64,000 nucleotides of DNA from JAKFWF01 sp963741505. GTDB lineage: Bacteria > Pseudomonadota > Alphaproteobacteria > Rhizobiales > Hyphomicrobiaceae. Made by a program: the position numbers and the translations under genes. The notes beneath the pieces are model-generated. The model ran no database searches, was not told where the DNA came from, and saw only the letters and a program-made list of their open reading frames with translations. The stretch spans positions 62,001-126,000 of the forward strand of contig CAVUIJ010000033.1 of NCBI GenBank assembly GCA_963741505.1, given 5' to 3'. Position 1 is the first letter of the stretch; every line of letters starts with the position of its first letter. Of this stretch, positions 1 to 8,575 are shown piece after piece.

Positions 1-131
1 AGCTGTTCCAGCATATGGTCGAGAAAGCCGACGCCGGTCGAAATCTCGTAGGAACCGGTGCCGTCAAGGGCCACATAGGCCTTGATGTCGGTTTCCTTGG
101 TGGTGCGGGTGATCGTCGCTGTGCGGGCCAC
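1..131 (-). CDS. hisB: Imidazoleglycerol-phosphate dehydratase, N-terminal part (cut by window edge)
   Basis: HisB dehydrates imidazole glycerol phosphate in histidine biosynthesis. Only the first 43 codons are present; the rest lies to the left of the window. The peptide reads ARTATITRTTKETDIKAY, then a VALDGTG segment and STGVGFLDHMLEQL, which is the family's N-terminal strand with the conserved FLDHML motif. I chose the GTG at 131-129 because AAGGAAG lies just upstream in the mRNA and conserved sequence begins immediately after it. The gene is divergent from hslV, an arrangement common in Hyphomicrobiales. Confidence 0.9.
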   Translation of the reverse strand, partial: MARTATITRTTKETDIKAYVALDGTGSYEISTGVGFLDHMLEQ

Positions 132-216
132 GGGCTCTTCCTTGCGTCGGGATCGATGCGCATCTATCACCCTGGGGACTAAGAGAAAAGGGCTTCGGTC
201 AAGGAAAGGTAATGCG
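132..216. promoter_or_regulatory. Divergent hisB/hslV intergenic region
   Basis: This 85-base gap must carry the promoters of both divergent genes. The ribosome-binding site of hslV (AAGGAAAGG, 201-209) is clear, and so is that of hisB (AAGGAAG on the minus strand). I see no convincing sigma-32 or sigma-70 boxes by eye, so the promoter assignment rests on geometry only. Confidence 0.4.
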
Positions 217-783
217 ATGAGCACGACGACCGGCAACGATGCCACGACCTGGCACGGAACTACCATCCTGACCGTCCGCAAGGCGGGCCGGGTGGTAATC
301 GCCGGCGACGGCCAGGTGACGCTCGGCCAAACCGTACTCAAGGCCAACGCCAAGAAGGTCCGCTCGATCGGCCACGGCGACGTGATCGGCGGCTTTGCCG
401 GCGCCACCGCCGATGCATTCACCCTGTTCCAGCGGCTCGAAGCCAAGCTCGAACAGTATCCGGGCCAGTTGACCCGCGCCGCCGTCGAGCTTGCCAAGGA
501 TTGGCGCACCGACCGCTACCTGCGCCGGCTCGAAGCGATGATGCTGGTCGCCGATGCCGGCACCACCCTCGTTCTCACCGGCACCGGCGACGTGCTGGAG
601 CCGGAACACGACGTGATGGGCATCGGCTCCGGCGGCATGTATGCGCTGGCCGCCGCCCGCGCCCTGATCGAAACCGACCAGACCGCCGAAGTGATCGCCC
701 GCAAGGCGATGGCGATCGCCGCCGACATCTGCGTCTACACCAATCGCAATCTGGTGCTCGAAAGCCTCGACAGCACGCGGTGA
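217..783 (+). CDS. hslV: ATP-dependent protease proteolytic subunit HslV
   Basis: HslV (ClpQ) is the threonine-protease core of the HslUV proteasome-like complex in the cytoplasm. The 188-residue product has a 14-residue propeptide ending in WHG, then TTILTVRK, so Thr15 is the expected N-terminal nucleophile after processing. AGDGQVTLG, GGFAGATADAFTLF, AVELAKDWRTDR, IGSGG and ICVYTN are all family motifs. The ATG at 217 follows AAGGAAAGG by 7 bases; the open frame extends further upstream, but without homology. The partner ATPase gene hslU is not downstream, where a small multidrug resistance-type gene follows instead. Confidence 0.97.
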   Translation: MSTTTGNDATTWHGTTILTVRKAGRVVIAGDGQVTLGQTVLKANAKKVRSIGHGDVIGGFAGATADAFTLFQRLEAKLEQYPGQLTRAAVELAKDWRTDRYLRRLEAMMLVADAGTTLVLTGTGDVLEPEHDVMGIGSGGMYALAAARALIETDQTAEVIARKAMAIAADICVYTNRNLVLESLDSTR

Positions 784-805
784 ACCGAATCGGAGACGCG
801 TGCAA

Positions 806-1120
806 ATGGCCTGGTTCATCCTCTTGCTTGCCGGTCTGCTGGAAATCGGCTTCACCACCGCGATGCGCTATCCAGGTGTCTTCACCCAGGTCGTACCGAC
901 CGCAATCTTCCTGGCGTTCTCGCTGCTGAGCTTCGTAATGCTGGCGGTGGCTTCCGAGACCATCCCGCTCGGCACATCCTATGCCGTGTGGACCGGCATC
1001 GGCGCCGCCGGTACGGTGATCGTCGGCATATTCTGGTACGGCGAGCCGGCAACGGCGGTGCGTCTCTTGTTCCTCACATCCCTGATCGGCTCGATCATCG
1101 GCCTCAAGCTCGTCAGTTGA
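806..1120 (+). CDS. Small multidrug resistance family exporter, SugE/Gdx-like
   Basis: This 104-residue, four-helix inner-membrane protein belongs to the SMR family of proton-coupled exporters. It carries the essential membrane glutamate in AGLLE (Glu13) and the motif SYAVWTGIGAAGT in helix 3, which resembles SugE/Gdx (guanidinium exporters) more than EmrE. The ATG at 806 sits 10 bases after CGGAG; a GTG at 800 is a possible alternative start. It begins 22 bases after hslV on the same strand and may share its transcript. Substrate assignment is inference. Confidence 0.85.
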   Translation: MAWFILLLAGLLEIGFTTAMRYPGVFTQVVPTAIFLAFSLLSFVMLAVASETIPLGTSYAVWTGIGAAGTVIVGIFWYGEPATAVRLLFLTSLIGSIIGLKLVS

Positions 1121-1951
1121 CGTTGGCGGATGCGCCGTCAGGTCGACGGCCAAAATGATGTGCGCCTGGATCTTGGCAGCGACTTCGCCAGTTCCGTACC
1201 GGTTCGCGATCGCTGACGCGGCATGGTCGGTAGCAGCCCCGAGCTTGCCTGGGGCTCTGGCTTCGATCTCGTTGCGAAGCGGGGTGCCCTGGCAGTAGGC
1301 GACAGCCGGCTCGCGCGGCGATGGTGCGCGGCTCTGCTTGGCTCGGGTCTCGACGACAACGCCGGCAAATCCCGCCGCCTCGAGGTCGCGACGGATCAGG
1401 GTGGTGTCGTGGTAGCCGTGCGGCGTGCGCGCCAGGAATCGTGGGGGATCGTCGGCAAACAGCTCCGCCAGGGCGTTCGTGACATCGTTCGCGAATTCGT
1501 TGTCCGCGATGCGATCCCACACGTTGAACAGGAAGCGTCCACCGGGCCTGAGCACCCGCCTTGCCTCGCGGTATCCGCATTGGCGATCGGGAAAGAACAT
1601 CACGCCGAACTGGCAACAAACGAGATCGAAGGTGGCATCTTCGAACGGCAGCGCCTGTGCATCTGCCTTCAGCCAGCGGATGCGACGGTCGGCCGCCTGT
1701 CGGCTCGCCGCGTAGTCGAGCATCGGCTGATTGAGGTCGGTAACGGTGTAGCTGGCTTCCGGCAACAGCTGCGGTGCCAGCGCCCGCGTGACGACCCCGC
1801 TGCCGGCGGCGGTCTCGAGAACGTCGATCGGGGAAAACGAAGCCGCGCGCTGTGCCAGATCGTCGGCGAATTCCGCGAAGATCAAGGGCACCAGGTGGCG
1901 ATCGTAGTTTTCCGGAATCGAGCCTGCGAACACTTTGTCGTTTTCTGACAT
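1113..1951 (-). CDS. Class I SAM-dependent methyltransferase, 3' end uncertain
   Basis: The start MSENDKVFAGSIPENYDRHL is followed by the SAM-binding motif VLETAAGSGVVTRAL, an acidic motif II (VTDLNQPML), a CCQFGVMFFPD segment and RVLRPGGRFLFNVWD, typical of UbiE/class I methyltransferases of about 270-280 residues. Family similarity ends near base 1140 at KIQAHIILA, but the frame has no stop there and stays open to about 575, antisense to the exporter and hslV. The 1113 end belongs to a neighbouring frame, so a one-base indel near 1137-1142 probably removed the normal stop. Substrate unknown. It is divergent from the CoA-transferase genes. Confidence 0.7.
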
Positions 1952-2202
1952 TGCACGCCTCCTGTCGCCGCGCTGCAGGCCAAGCCGGCGGCTTCCAGCG
2001 GGTAGGGCCGACCCGGTGGCCGGTACTGAATTGATACCGGCCTGACCGCCGCCAAGGGCCAACCGCTCGCACCGTATCACGGAGCAAGACGAAGCGGCGA
2101 ACACCGCCCTGCCGTGCTTTCCGGCTTTTGATGCACCAGCCCCTTGGCACGCCGCCCGAATAGGTCTGTATTGGGCGACGCGCCAAAGGGGATGCCGTCG
2201 CC

Positions 2203-3031
2203 ATGATGCCAGACACCAAGCCGATTACCATCGCGGAAATCGCGAACCGTATTGCCGACGGCGCGATGATCGCCATTCCGCCGGACTACTCGGGCTGCGC
2301 CATGACGGTAGTTGCGGCGCTGATCAAACGTAAAGCCCGCAATCTCCACCTCGTCGGCGTACCGAGTGGCGGCTTGCAGGCCGATTGGCTGATCGGCGCG
2401 GGCTGCGTCAAGACCATGGAGGCTGCCGCCATGACGCTCGGCGAGCTCTCGATGCCGCCGCGCTTCGCCGCTGCGGTCAAGAGCCGGCGAGATCGAGATG
2501 CGCGACGCCACCTGCCCGGCTATCCATGCCGGCCTGCAAGCAGCCGAAAAGGGCGTCCCGTTCATGCCGTTGCGCGGCATCCTGGGCTCCGACCTGCTCA
2601 AGATCCGGCCCGATTGGAAGGTGATCGACAATCCGCTTTCGTCGACCCGCGATCCGATCGTGATCATTCCAGCGATCCGCCCTGACGTTGCGCTGTTTCA
2701 TGCCCGTTATGCCGACACTCGCGGCAACGTCTGGATCGGCATCCGCCGTGAACTGATGTTGATGGCGCACGCGGCGCGTGAGACCTGGGTCACGGTCGAG
2801 GAGATCGTCGACACCGATTTCTTGATCGACGACGCCAAGGCCGCCGGCACCATCCCGGCGCTCTATATCAGCGGCATAGCTCACGCGCCGCGTGGCGGCG
2901 ATCCGGTCGGTCTCGCCGGTGCCTACGAACCGGACCGCGCCGCGCTCAAGGACTATTTCCGCGCCGCCGCCACCGCGGATGGTTTTCGCGCCTGGATGGA
3001 CGCGAACGTGCTGGCGAGCGAGCACGCATGA
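2203..3031 (+). pseudogene. CoA-transferase subunit A (glutaconate CoA-transferase type), frameshifted
   Basis: This is the alpha subunit of a family I CoA-transferase, which swaps CoA between acyl-CoA and a carboxylate. The N-terminal half (ITIAEIANRIADGAMIAIP) is in one frame up to AAVK at about 2481. The rest (GEIEMRDATCPAIHAGLQ, LLKIRPDWKVIDNP, GNVWIGIRRELMLMAHAAR) is in the next frame. Reading AAGGCC instead of AAGAGCC at 2479-2485 restores one continuous 276-codon product, so a single extra base explains the break. It overlaps subunit B by four bases (ATGA), showing translational coupling. Either a recent frameshift or a sequence error. Confidence 0.85.
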
Positions 3032-3761
3032 CCACCGCCGCCGTCTCGACGCCTGAGATCATGATCGGCGCCATCGCGCGCATGCTGGAAGGTTTGCGCC
3101 ACGTCGCGGTCGGCGCGTCGTCGCCGATCCCCGGCTCGGCGGCGCTGCTGGCGCGGGCGCTGTCGGGAGGTCGCATGCGGGTGTCGCTGCTCGGCAGCGA
3201 GGCGCACAATCCGTTCACCGACGGGGCCAAGGAGCTGTTCGACTGCGCCGCGCAGGGCCGCATCGATGCGTTCTTCCTGTCCGGCGGCCAGATCGACGGT
3301 CGCGGCAACATCAACCTCGTCGGCCTCGGCGAGCATGACCGGCCGAAGGTGCGGTTTCCCGGCTCGTTCGGCTCGGCCTATCTGTACAGCATCATCCCGC
3401 GCGTGATCCTGTTCCGCGAGGAGCATTCGCCGCGCACGCTGGTCGAGAAGGTCGATTTCGTCAGCGCGGCGGGCTCGTCGCCGGCAGGCGAGTTCCGCCC
3501 CGGCGGGCCGCACGCACTGATCACCGGGCTGTGCCTGTTCGACTATGACAAGGCGCGTGGTGGCTTCAGGCTGGCGAGCACCCATCCAGGCGTGACGGCC
3601 GCCGATGTGCGCGCCGCCACCGGCTTTGCCTATGAGGCGCCAGCGCGGTGCCGGTGACGCCCGCGCCTTCGGCGGAGGCGCTCGGCATTCTGCGTTCACG
3701 CGTGGCGAATGAGGTTGCCGAGACCTACCCCGGCTTCGCCAAGGCGCAGTGGGGCGTGTGA
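3028..3761 (+). CDS. CoA-transferase subunit B (glutaconate CoA-transferase type), C-terminal frameshift
   Basis: This is the beta subunit partner of the preceding gene. Conserved segments include VAVGASSPIPGSAALLA, SLLGSEAHNPFTDGAKELFD, FFLSGGQIDGRGNINLVGLG and FPGSFGSAYLYS. The literal frame stops at 3657 after EAPARCR. Family-like C-terminal sequence (VPVTPAPSAEALGILRS, then AETYPGFAKAQWGV) continues in another frame to a stop at 3761. Inserting one G near 3638 (GGCGCC to GGCGGCC) joins the two. The true product is therefore probably about 244 residues, or the gene has lost its last 35 residues. The acyl substrate cannot be told from sequence. Confidence 0.85.
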
Positions 3762-3911
3762 GCGTCGACGCGCATTTCGGGAGGCGGCACTGCCGGCCAG
3801 ATGGGCCGGAGCGATTTTCGGCGTCCGGGCACGAGCGCATACGCTCAGACAGCGGACGTGGGCTAGCGATGCCGGCATTGGGGCATGTGCGGATGAAACA
3901 CGTGCGGTCCG

Positions 3912-3932
3912 CCTCCCCCTCGACGGGGGAGG
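3912..3932. repeat. Short GC-rich hairpin, left of DUF559 remnant
   Basis: Inverted arms CCTCCCC and GGGGAGG enclose a short loop. A near copy with 9-base arms lies at 4517-4536, on the other side of the DUF559 remnant. Both look like one family of intergenic palindromic elements. Confidence 0.6.
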
Positions 3933-3942
3933 ACGCCGCGCC

Positions 3943-3997
3943 ATGAGTTAGCGCGCGGCGATGACGTTGGATCAATCTCGAGCGCGCGCTAACTCAT
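3943..3997. repeat. 15-bp perfect inverted repeat at the 3' end of the DUF559 remnant
   Basis: The arm ATGAGTTAGCGCGCG (3943-3957) is exactly complementary to CGCGCGCTAACTCAT (3983-3997), with a 25-base spacer. The right arm contains the stop codon of the DUF559 remnant (3994-3996), so the hairpin is tied to the end of that gene. It may act as a terminator or as a mobile-element border. No other gene occupies 3762-3993. Confidence 0.75.
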
Positions 3998-4389
3998 TCG
4001 GCGCGGCTAGGCGGGGGTCGCGAGCGTGGCGCCGTGATCGCAGCCACCACAGGCCGCCGGATCAGCTGCTGGTAGATCGTCTCGACGACGCCGTCGCGAT
4101 TGTCGAAAACCTCGGTGTTCGAGACCCGGCCACGTGGAATCCCTGTGCTTCGAGCTATGCCGTGCGCCGTGCATCATGCGCCTGCTGTGCGGGCTCGGAA
4201 TGCTGCCCGCCAGCGACCTCGACGATGAAGCGCTTTTCGAGGCAGACGAAATCGACAATGTAGATCCCGAGCGGATGCTGGCGGCGAAAGCGATTGCCCG
4301 CGAGCTGGCGATTGCTCAGCTCACGCCAGAGTATTGCGCTCACTGTCGGTCATGTCACGGCGTAGCTGGCGGGCGAGATCGTTGACCAT
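3994..4389 (-). pseudogene. DUF559 (Vsr-like endonuclease fold) gene remnant
   Basis: Three frames together spell a DUF559 protein: MVNDLARQLRRDMTDSERN, then LWRELSNRQLAGNRFRRQHP with VDFVCLEKRFIVEVAGGQHS, then VFDNRDGVVETIYQQLI. DUF559 proteins share the PD-(D/E)XK-like fold of very-short-patch repair nucleases. Here the usual EVDGGQH is EVAGGQH, so a likely catalytic acidic residue is lost in addition to at least two frameshifts. This points to real decay rather than only sequence error. The remnant is bracketed by two kinds of palindromic repeats on both sides. Confidence 0.75.
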
Positions 4390-4453
4390 GCCGGCGAGGT
4401 TGTGACCGGTACGCGCTGCCCCGTCACCCCCACCTCGGCGCGCCCAGGAAGAG

Positions 4454-4502
4454 TTAGGCCGCGCTCGATGCCCGTTGGACGGCCGGCAGACGCGCGGCCT
4501 AA
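4454..4502. repeat. 11-bp perfect inverted repeat, right of DUF559 remnant
   Basis: TTAGGCCGCGC (4454-4464) pairs with GCGCGGCCTAA (4492-4502). It mirrors the 15-base inverted repeat on the other side of the DUF559 remnant and shares its TTAG...GCGC character. Together with the hairpin at 4517-4536 it occupies the gene-free stretch 4390-4662, in which I see no coding sequence. Confidence 0.65.
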
Positions 4503-4516
4503 TCATGGCGAGCCGT

Positions 4517-4536
4517 CCTCCCCCTCCAGGGGGAGG
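4517..4536. repeat. GC-rich hairpin, right of DUF559 remnant
   Basis: CCTCCCCCT (4517-4525) and AGGGGGAGG (4528-4536) form a perfect 9-base stem with a two-base centre. It is related to the hairpin at 3912-3932. Confidence 0.65.
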
Positions 4537-4662
4537 CGAAGTGGGACTTCGTCTCCGGGTCAATAGTCGAACGTCAACCCATCTCCACGCTCGGAAGCAT
4601 CACAATCCGTACGCAAACATCCAGGCGTGTGCAACACCGCCTCAGCTGCGCCACTAGCCGCC

Positions 4663-5723
4663 TCACACCCACCCCATCAATTCCCGTCGCACCACGGTCT
4701 CGATCACGCGCCATGCCTTCGTCGCTGTCGTTGAGGCAGGGGATGTAGCTGAATTTCTGCGCCGCCGTTGTGCATGAAGATCTCGCGGTTCTCGACGTCG
4801 AGCTCCTCCAGCGTCTCCAGGCAGTCGGCGGTGAAGCCCGGCGCCACCATGGCCAGCGACTTGACGCCTTTCTTGGCCAGCGCCGCCACCGTTTCGTCGG
4901 TATAGGGCCTGAGCCACTCGTCGTTGCCGAAGCGCGATTGGAACGACACCACGTAGCGGTCCTCGGGCCAGCCGAGCGCCTCGCGCAGCAGCCGGCCGGT
5001 CTTCACACATTGGCAGTGGTAGGGATCGCCCGCGAGCAGGTATTTCTTCGGCATGCCGTGGAAGGTCGCGAGCAGCACCTCCGGCGCGAAATCGAGGGTG
5101 CCGAGATGCTTGCGGATCGAGGTCGCCAGCGCCTCGATGTAGACCGGGTCGTCGGCCCAGGCCGGCGCCACGCGCACGAACGGCTGCCAGCGCATCTTCA
5201 TCAGCGCGCGAAACGCCTGGTCGGCGGCGGTGGCGGTGGTGGCGGCGGCATAATGCGGATAGAGCGGCACCAGCAGGATGCGGTCGCAGCCCTGCTCCTG
5301 CAGCGAGCGTATGCGGCTTTCGGTCGAGGGATTGGCATAGCGCATGGCCCAGTCGACGACGATGCGATCGTCGCCGCCGAGACGCGCGCCGAGCTTCTCC
5401 GCCTGCGCCCGGGTGATGGTCTTGAGCGGGCCTTCGTTGCGTTCGTTGTTCCAGATCGTGGCGTAGTCGCGGCCCTTGCGACCGGGCCGGGTGGTGAGGA
5501 TCACGCCGTTGAGCAGCGGCCACCAGATCAGCCGGTTGACTTCGATCACCCGCCGGTCGGACAGGAATTCCTTGAGGTAGCGCCGCATCGACCAGTAGTC
5601 GGTGGCGTCGGGCGTACCGAGATTGAGCAGCAGTACGCCGATCCGGCCATGCTTGACCTGCGGATGATCCGCGGGCCAATGGGCTGGATTGGCATGGGCT
5701 GCGGCGGGCGGCACTTGGTTCAT
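4663..5723 (-). CDS. hemH: Ferrochelatase, frameshifted near the C-terminus
   Basis: HemH inserts ferrous iron into protoporphyrin IX, the last step of protoheme synthesis. Family sequence is continuous from MNQVPPAAAHANPAHWPADH through GVLLLNLGTPDATDYWSMRR, PLYPHYAAATTA, TFHGMPKKYLLAGDPYHCQC, VVSFQSRFGNDEWLRPYTD and VAPGFTADCLETLEEL. After HNGGAE (about base 4755) the frame is wrong, although SYIPCLNDSDEGMA and VIETVVRRELMGWV are present in other frames up to a stop at 4663. Two indels, near 4751-4756 and 4706-4712, explain this. The start at 5723 has AAAGAGGA upstream in the mRNA. Confidence 0.9.
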
Positions 5724-5773
5724 TGGCGATCGTATCCTCTTTGGAGGCATAACGACCCAAGCGCGACCGCGGA

Positions 5774-6739
5774 TCAAGTGCCTGTTTGATGCCGCGGCTT
5801 TACCGGCCGGCGGGCAGTGGCGACGGCGGCATCTTCCTTCTTGGCCTTGCGCAGCGCGCAGGCGGCGGCCCAGTATTGCTCGAGGCGGCGGCAGAACCCG
5901 CCCGTACCCTCGGCCAGTAGCCGCTCACCCATGGCTTTCGCCTCCAAGCGGAGCAGCGCCTGCCGGCGCGCCACCAGCCGGTTGACCTCGCTCTGCATCG
6001 CTTTCGGCACCGGCTGGGCGGCGACGAACGCTAGCAGCAGCCCCAAGTCACGATCGCGGCCGATCAGCTCCGAGATCGCGCGCGCTTCCACGATGCGGGC
6101 ATGGCAATAAGCCGGCCAGGCACGTTCCACGAGCTGCATCTGGCGCCAGTGCAACTGGATGCTCTTGCGCCAGTCGTGAAAGGCTTCGCCGTGATCGGAC
6201 TCGAAGGCTTTCTCGAAAGCCTTACGACAATCCGCGAGGCAATTGGCGATGCCGACGGTGACCAGTCGATGATCGTCGGCGGCGATGGCCAGTTCAGGCA
6301 AACCTTCTCGCAAGGCCCTTAACCGGTCGACCATCGCGCCGCGCGCCTCGGCAGTTAACCGATCCGTCGTGGCCCCCGCACGGGCGGCTGCAAGCATGCG
6401 GACTAATCGAGCCGATGTGCCCGGTTTCAGTGCCTTGGCCAGTTGCAGGTCCGCCAGCGTCTGGTCCAGGACGTCCAGATCGCGCGTGCCTGACATGGCA
6501 CGGCCAACATCTCGCAGCAAGGCATTGGATTGCTTGTAGGCCTCGGGCTCTATCTTCGGGCGACCGAAACGCAAGAGCGCGCGAGTGCGCTTCAGACATT
6601 TGCGGGCTTCGTGCACCGAACTGACGGCCTCTTCGCCCGCCGTTGCCTCGATATGAACGATGGCACGATCGATCTGTTCGGCGGCGATCCGGCGAATGCC
6701 CACATCCATGGGCTCGCTGAGCTTCAGTCGGTAGGCCAT
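5774..6739 (-). CDS. CHAD domain-containing protein
   Basis: This 321-residue, strongly alpha-helical protein carries the conserved histidine and arginine/lysine pattern of CHAD domains twice: SVHEARKCLKRTRALLRF near residue 40, and FHDWRKSIQLHWRQMQLV in the C-terminal half. CHAD proteins are known to bind inorganic polyphosphate and often accompany CYTH triphosphatases or polyphosphate kinases, none of which is present here. The start MAYRLKLSEPMDVGIRR at 6739 was chosen because homology begins there; the open frame extends upstream without any. It ends before hemH on the same strand. Confidence 0.85.
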   Translation of the reverse strand: MAYRLKLSEPMDVGIRRIAAEQIDRAIVHIEATAGEEAVSSVHEARKCLKRTRALLRFGRPKIEPEAYKQSNALLRDVGRAMSGTRDLDVLDQTLADLQLAKALKPGTSARLVRMLAAARAGATTDRLTAEARGAMVDRLRALREGLPELAIAADDHRLVTVGIANCLADCRKAFEKAFESDHGEAFHDWRKSIQLHWRQMQLVERAWPAYCHARIVEARAISELIGRDRDLGLLLAFVAAQPVPKAMQSEVNRLVARRQALLRLEAKAMGERLLAEGTGGFCRRLEQYWAAACALRKAKKEDAAVATARRPVKPRHQTGT

Positions 6740-6871
6740 CGCGCACCAGATCAGACTGCACGTGGAGGGCGCCACGTACGCACAACGCGGCAGGCAACAG
6801 CAAACCCGGCCCGAAAGCGCGAATTCACCGTGCACCAACCACGTCTGCCGTCAGTATGCCTGCTCTTTATA

Positions 6872-7492
6872 TCACTTCAATGACAGCCGTGCGGTTGCGG
6901 CCCACGTCAGCCATTCGCGGACACGCGCTTCCGGGTCGGGGTGGGTGATGAAGTCGGTGATCACGGCGGCGCTGTCGGCACCGGCGGCCAGCACCAGCGG
7001 CGCGCGTTCGAGGGTGATACCGGCGATCGCGACCAGCGGAATGGAGCCCATGCGCCGCTTCCATTCGCCGATGCGCCCGAGCCCCTGCGGCGCCCACTTC
7101 ATGGCCTTGAGCTTGGTTTCCCAGATCGGTCCGAGAGCGATGTAGTCGGGCTTGGCCGCCAGCGCGACGTCGAGTTCCTCCGGGCTGTGCGAGGACAAGC
7201 CGATGCGCACGCCATTGGCCTTGAGCACGGCGATGTCGGCAGCGGCGAGGTCCTCCTGGCCGAGGTGGACGTAGTCGGCGCCAGCGCTGAGCGCTTCCCG
7301 CCAGTGATCGTTGACGATCAGCTGGCAACCGCAGCGGGCACAGATCTCGAGGCCGGCATCGATCTGCCGCGCGATCTCGTCGGCACTGGCATCCTTCAAG
7401 CGCAGCTGGATGGTGCGGACACCGAGCGGCACCAGGCGATCGAGCCAATCGACATTGGGGACGATTGGGTAGAAGACGTCGAGACCGGTCAT
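6872..7492 (-). CDS. thiE: Thiamine phosphate synthase
   Basis: ThiE couples the pyrimidine diphosphate and the thiazole phosphate to give thiamine phosphate. The 206-residue TIM-barrel protein shows the family pattern TIQLRLKD, IVNDHWREALSAGADYVHLGQEDL (pyrophosphate-binding region), LSSHSPEELDVAL, DYIALGPIWETKLK and VAIAGITLE. It is the last gene of a thiS-thiG-thiE operon and overlaps thiG by four bases (ATGA), which implies translational coupling. Confidence 0.93.
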   Translation of the reverse strand: MTGLDVFYPIVPNVDWLDRLVPLGVRTIQLRLKDASADEIARQIDAGLEICARCGCQLIVNDHWREALSAGADYVHLGQEDLAAADIAVLKANGVRIGLSSHSPEELDVALAAKPDYIALGPIWETKLKAMKWAPQGLGRIGEWKRRMGSIPLVAIAGITLERAPLVLAAGADSAAVITDFITHPDPEARVREWLTWAATARLSLK

Positions 7493-8295
7493 GAGGCGCC
7501 GCCGAGATCGAAGAACGGCGTGCCGGCCACCGGCGTCGAAGGTGCGGCCATGTCGCGGATCTCCATCAGGCCGGCCTCGTAGGCGGTGCGGCCGGCGCGG
7601 ATCGCTTCGGCGAAGGCGGCGGCCATGCGCGGCGGATCACCGGCCTTGGCGATGGCGGTATTGAGCAGGACCGCGTCGTAGCCGAGTTCCATGGCGGCCG
7701 CAGCGTGCGAAGGCGCACCGATGCCGGCGTCGACCACCAGCGGCACGCCGGGGAAATAGTTGCGCATGGTCTTGAGGCCATAGGGGTTATTGAGGCCGCG
7801 GCCCGAGCCGATCGGCGCCCCCCACGGCATCAGCACCTCGCAGCCGGCCGCCATCAACCGCTCGGCCGCACCCAGGTCCTCGGTGGTGTAGGGGAAGACT
7901 TTGAAGCCTTGCTTGGACAAGTGTGCTGCCGCCTCGACGAGGCCGAACAGGTCCGGCTGCAGCGTGTCGTCGTTGGCGATCACCTCGAGTTTGATCCAGT
8001 CGGTGGCGAACACTTCGCGCGCCATCTCGGCGGTCGTGATCGCCTCGCGGGCGGTGCGGCAGCCGGCGGTGTTCGGCAGGATCGTCACGCCGAGTGCCCG
8101 GATCAGCTCCCAGAAGCGCTGGCCGGTCTTGGCGCGCGCCGCCTCGCGCCTCAGCGACACGGTGACGATGCCCGCTCCGGACGCCTTTACCGATTGGCTC
8201 AGGACATCGGGCGAGGAATAAAGCGCGGTGCCGATCAGCATGCGCGAGGAAAACGGCGTGCCGTAGAAGGTCAGCGGCTGGGCGGTCGTCATCAT
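7489..8295 (-). CDS. thiG: Thiazole synthase
   Basis: ThiG forms the thiazole ring of thiamine from deoxyxylulose phosphate, dehydroglycine and sulfur delivered by ThiS thiocarboxylate. Typical segments are LIGTALYSSPDVLSQSVKAS, ILPNTAGCRTAREAI, DWIKLEVIANDDTLQPD (active-site lysine), GCEVLMPWGAPIGSGRG, VVDAGIGAPSHAAAAMELG and VLLNTAIAKAGDP. Two adjacent ATGs (8295 and 8292) are both possible starts. It lies 37 bases after thiS and overlaps thiE by four bases. Confidence 0.95.
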   Translation of the reverse strand: MMTTAQPLTFYGTPFSSRMLIGTALYSSPDVLSQSVKASGAGIVTVSLRREAARAKTGQRFWELIRALGVTILPNTAGCRTAREAITTAEMAREVFATDWIKLEVIANDDTLQPDLFGLVEAAAHLSKQGFKVFPYTTEDLGAAERLMAAGCEVLMPWGAPIGSGRGLNNPYGLKTMRNYFPGVPLVVDAGIGAPSHAAAAMELGYDAVLLNTAIAKAGDPPRMAAAFAEAIRAGRTAYEAGLMEIRDMAAPSTPVAGTPFFDLGGAS

Positions 8296-8332
8296 GGTTT
8301 CCAGATGGGGGCGGAAGGCGCGATCGGCAATG

Positions 8333-8575
8333 TCAGCCGCCCTGTCGCGGGCTGACGATCTCGATGCGGTCGCCGTCGGCGATCGGCGTCGAGGCGCGCC
8401 GCCGCTCAGACACGAAATCGCCGTTGCGGGCGGTGGCGACCTTGTCCTCGCCATAGCCGGCCTCGCAGAGCAACCCGGCAAGCGTCGTTGCCGACGTCGA
8501 CTGCCGCTCGCCGTTGACAATAACGGAAATGACCTTGGCGGCCTCTGCTGCCGTCTTCAATTGTGCACTGCTCAT
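8333..8575 (-). CDS. thiS: Sulfur carrier protein ThiS
   Basis: ThiS is a small ubiquitin-fold protein whose C-terminal Gly-Gly is adenylated and thiocarboxylated to give sulfur to ThiG. The product is about 80 residues, with core VISVIVNGERQSTSATTLAG and the tail GDRIEIVSPRQGG, ending exactly at the Gly-Gly. It is somewhat longer at the N-terminus than the usual 65-70 residues, so a start slightly inside is possible. It is the first gene of the thiSGE operon. I looked upstream for a TPP riboswitch and did not find one. Confidence 0.9.
   Translation of the reverse strand: MSSAQLKTAAEAAKVISVIVNGERQSTSATTLAGLLCEAGYGEDKVATARNGDFVSERRRASTPIADGDRIEIVSPRQGG

Noticed and set aside
575..1951. A single 459-residue methyltransferase fusion protein
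   Set aside because: The C-terminal 190 residues show no family similarity and are exactly antisense to two conserved genes; a lost stop codon is simpler.
3762..4662. A further coding gene in the repeat-rich stretch apart from the DUF559 remnant
   Set aside because: Open frames here are short, arginine-rich and without domains; only the three DUF559 pieces make sense together.
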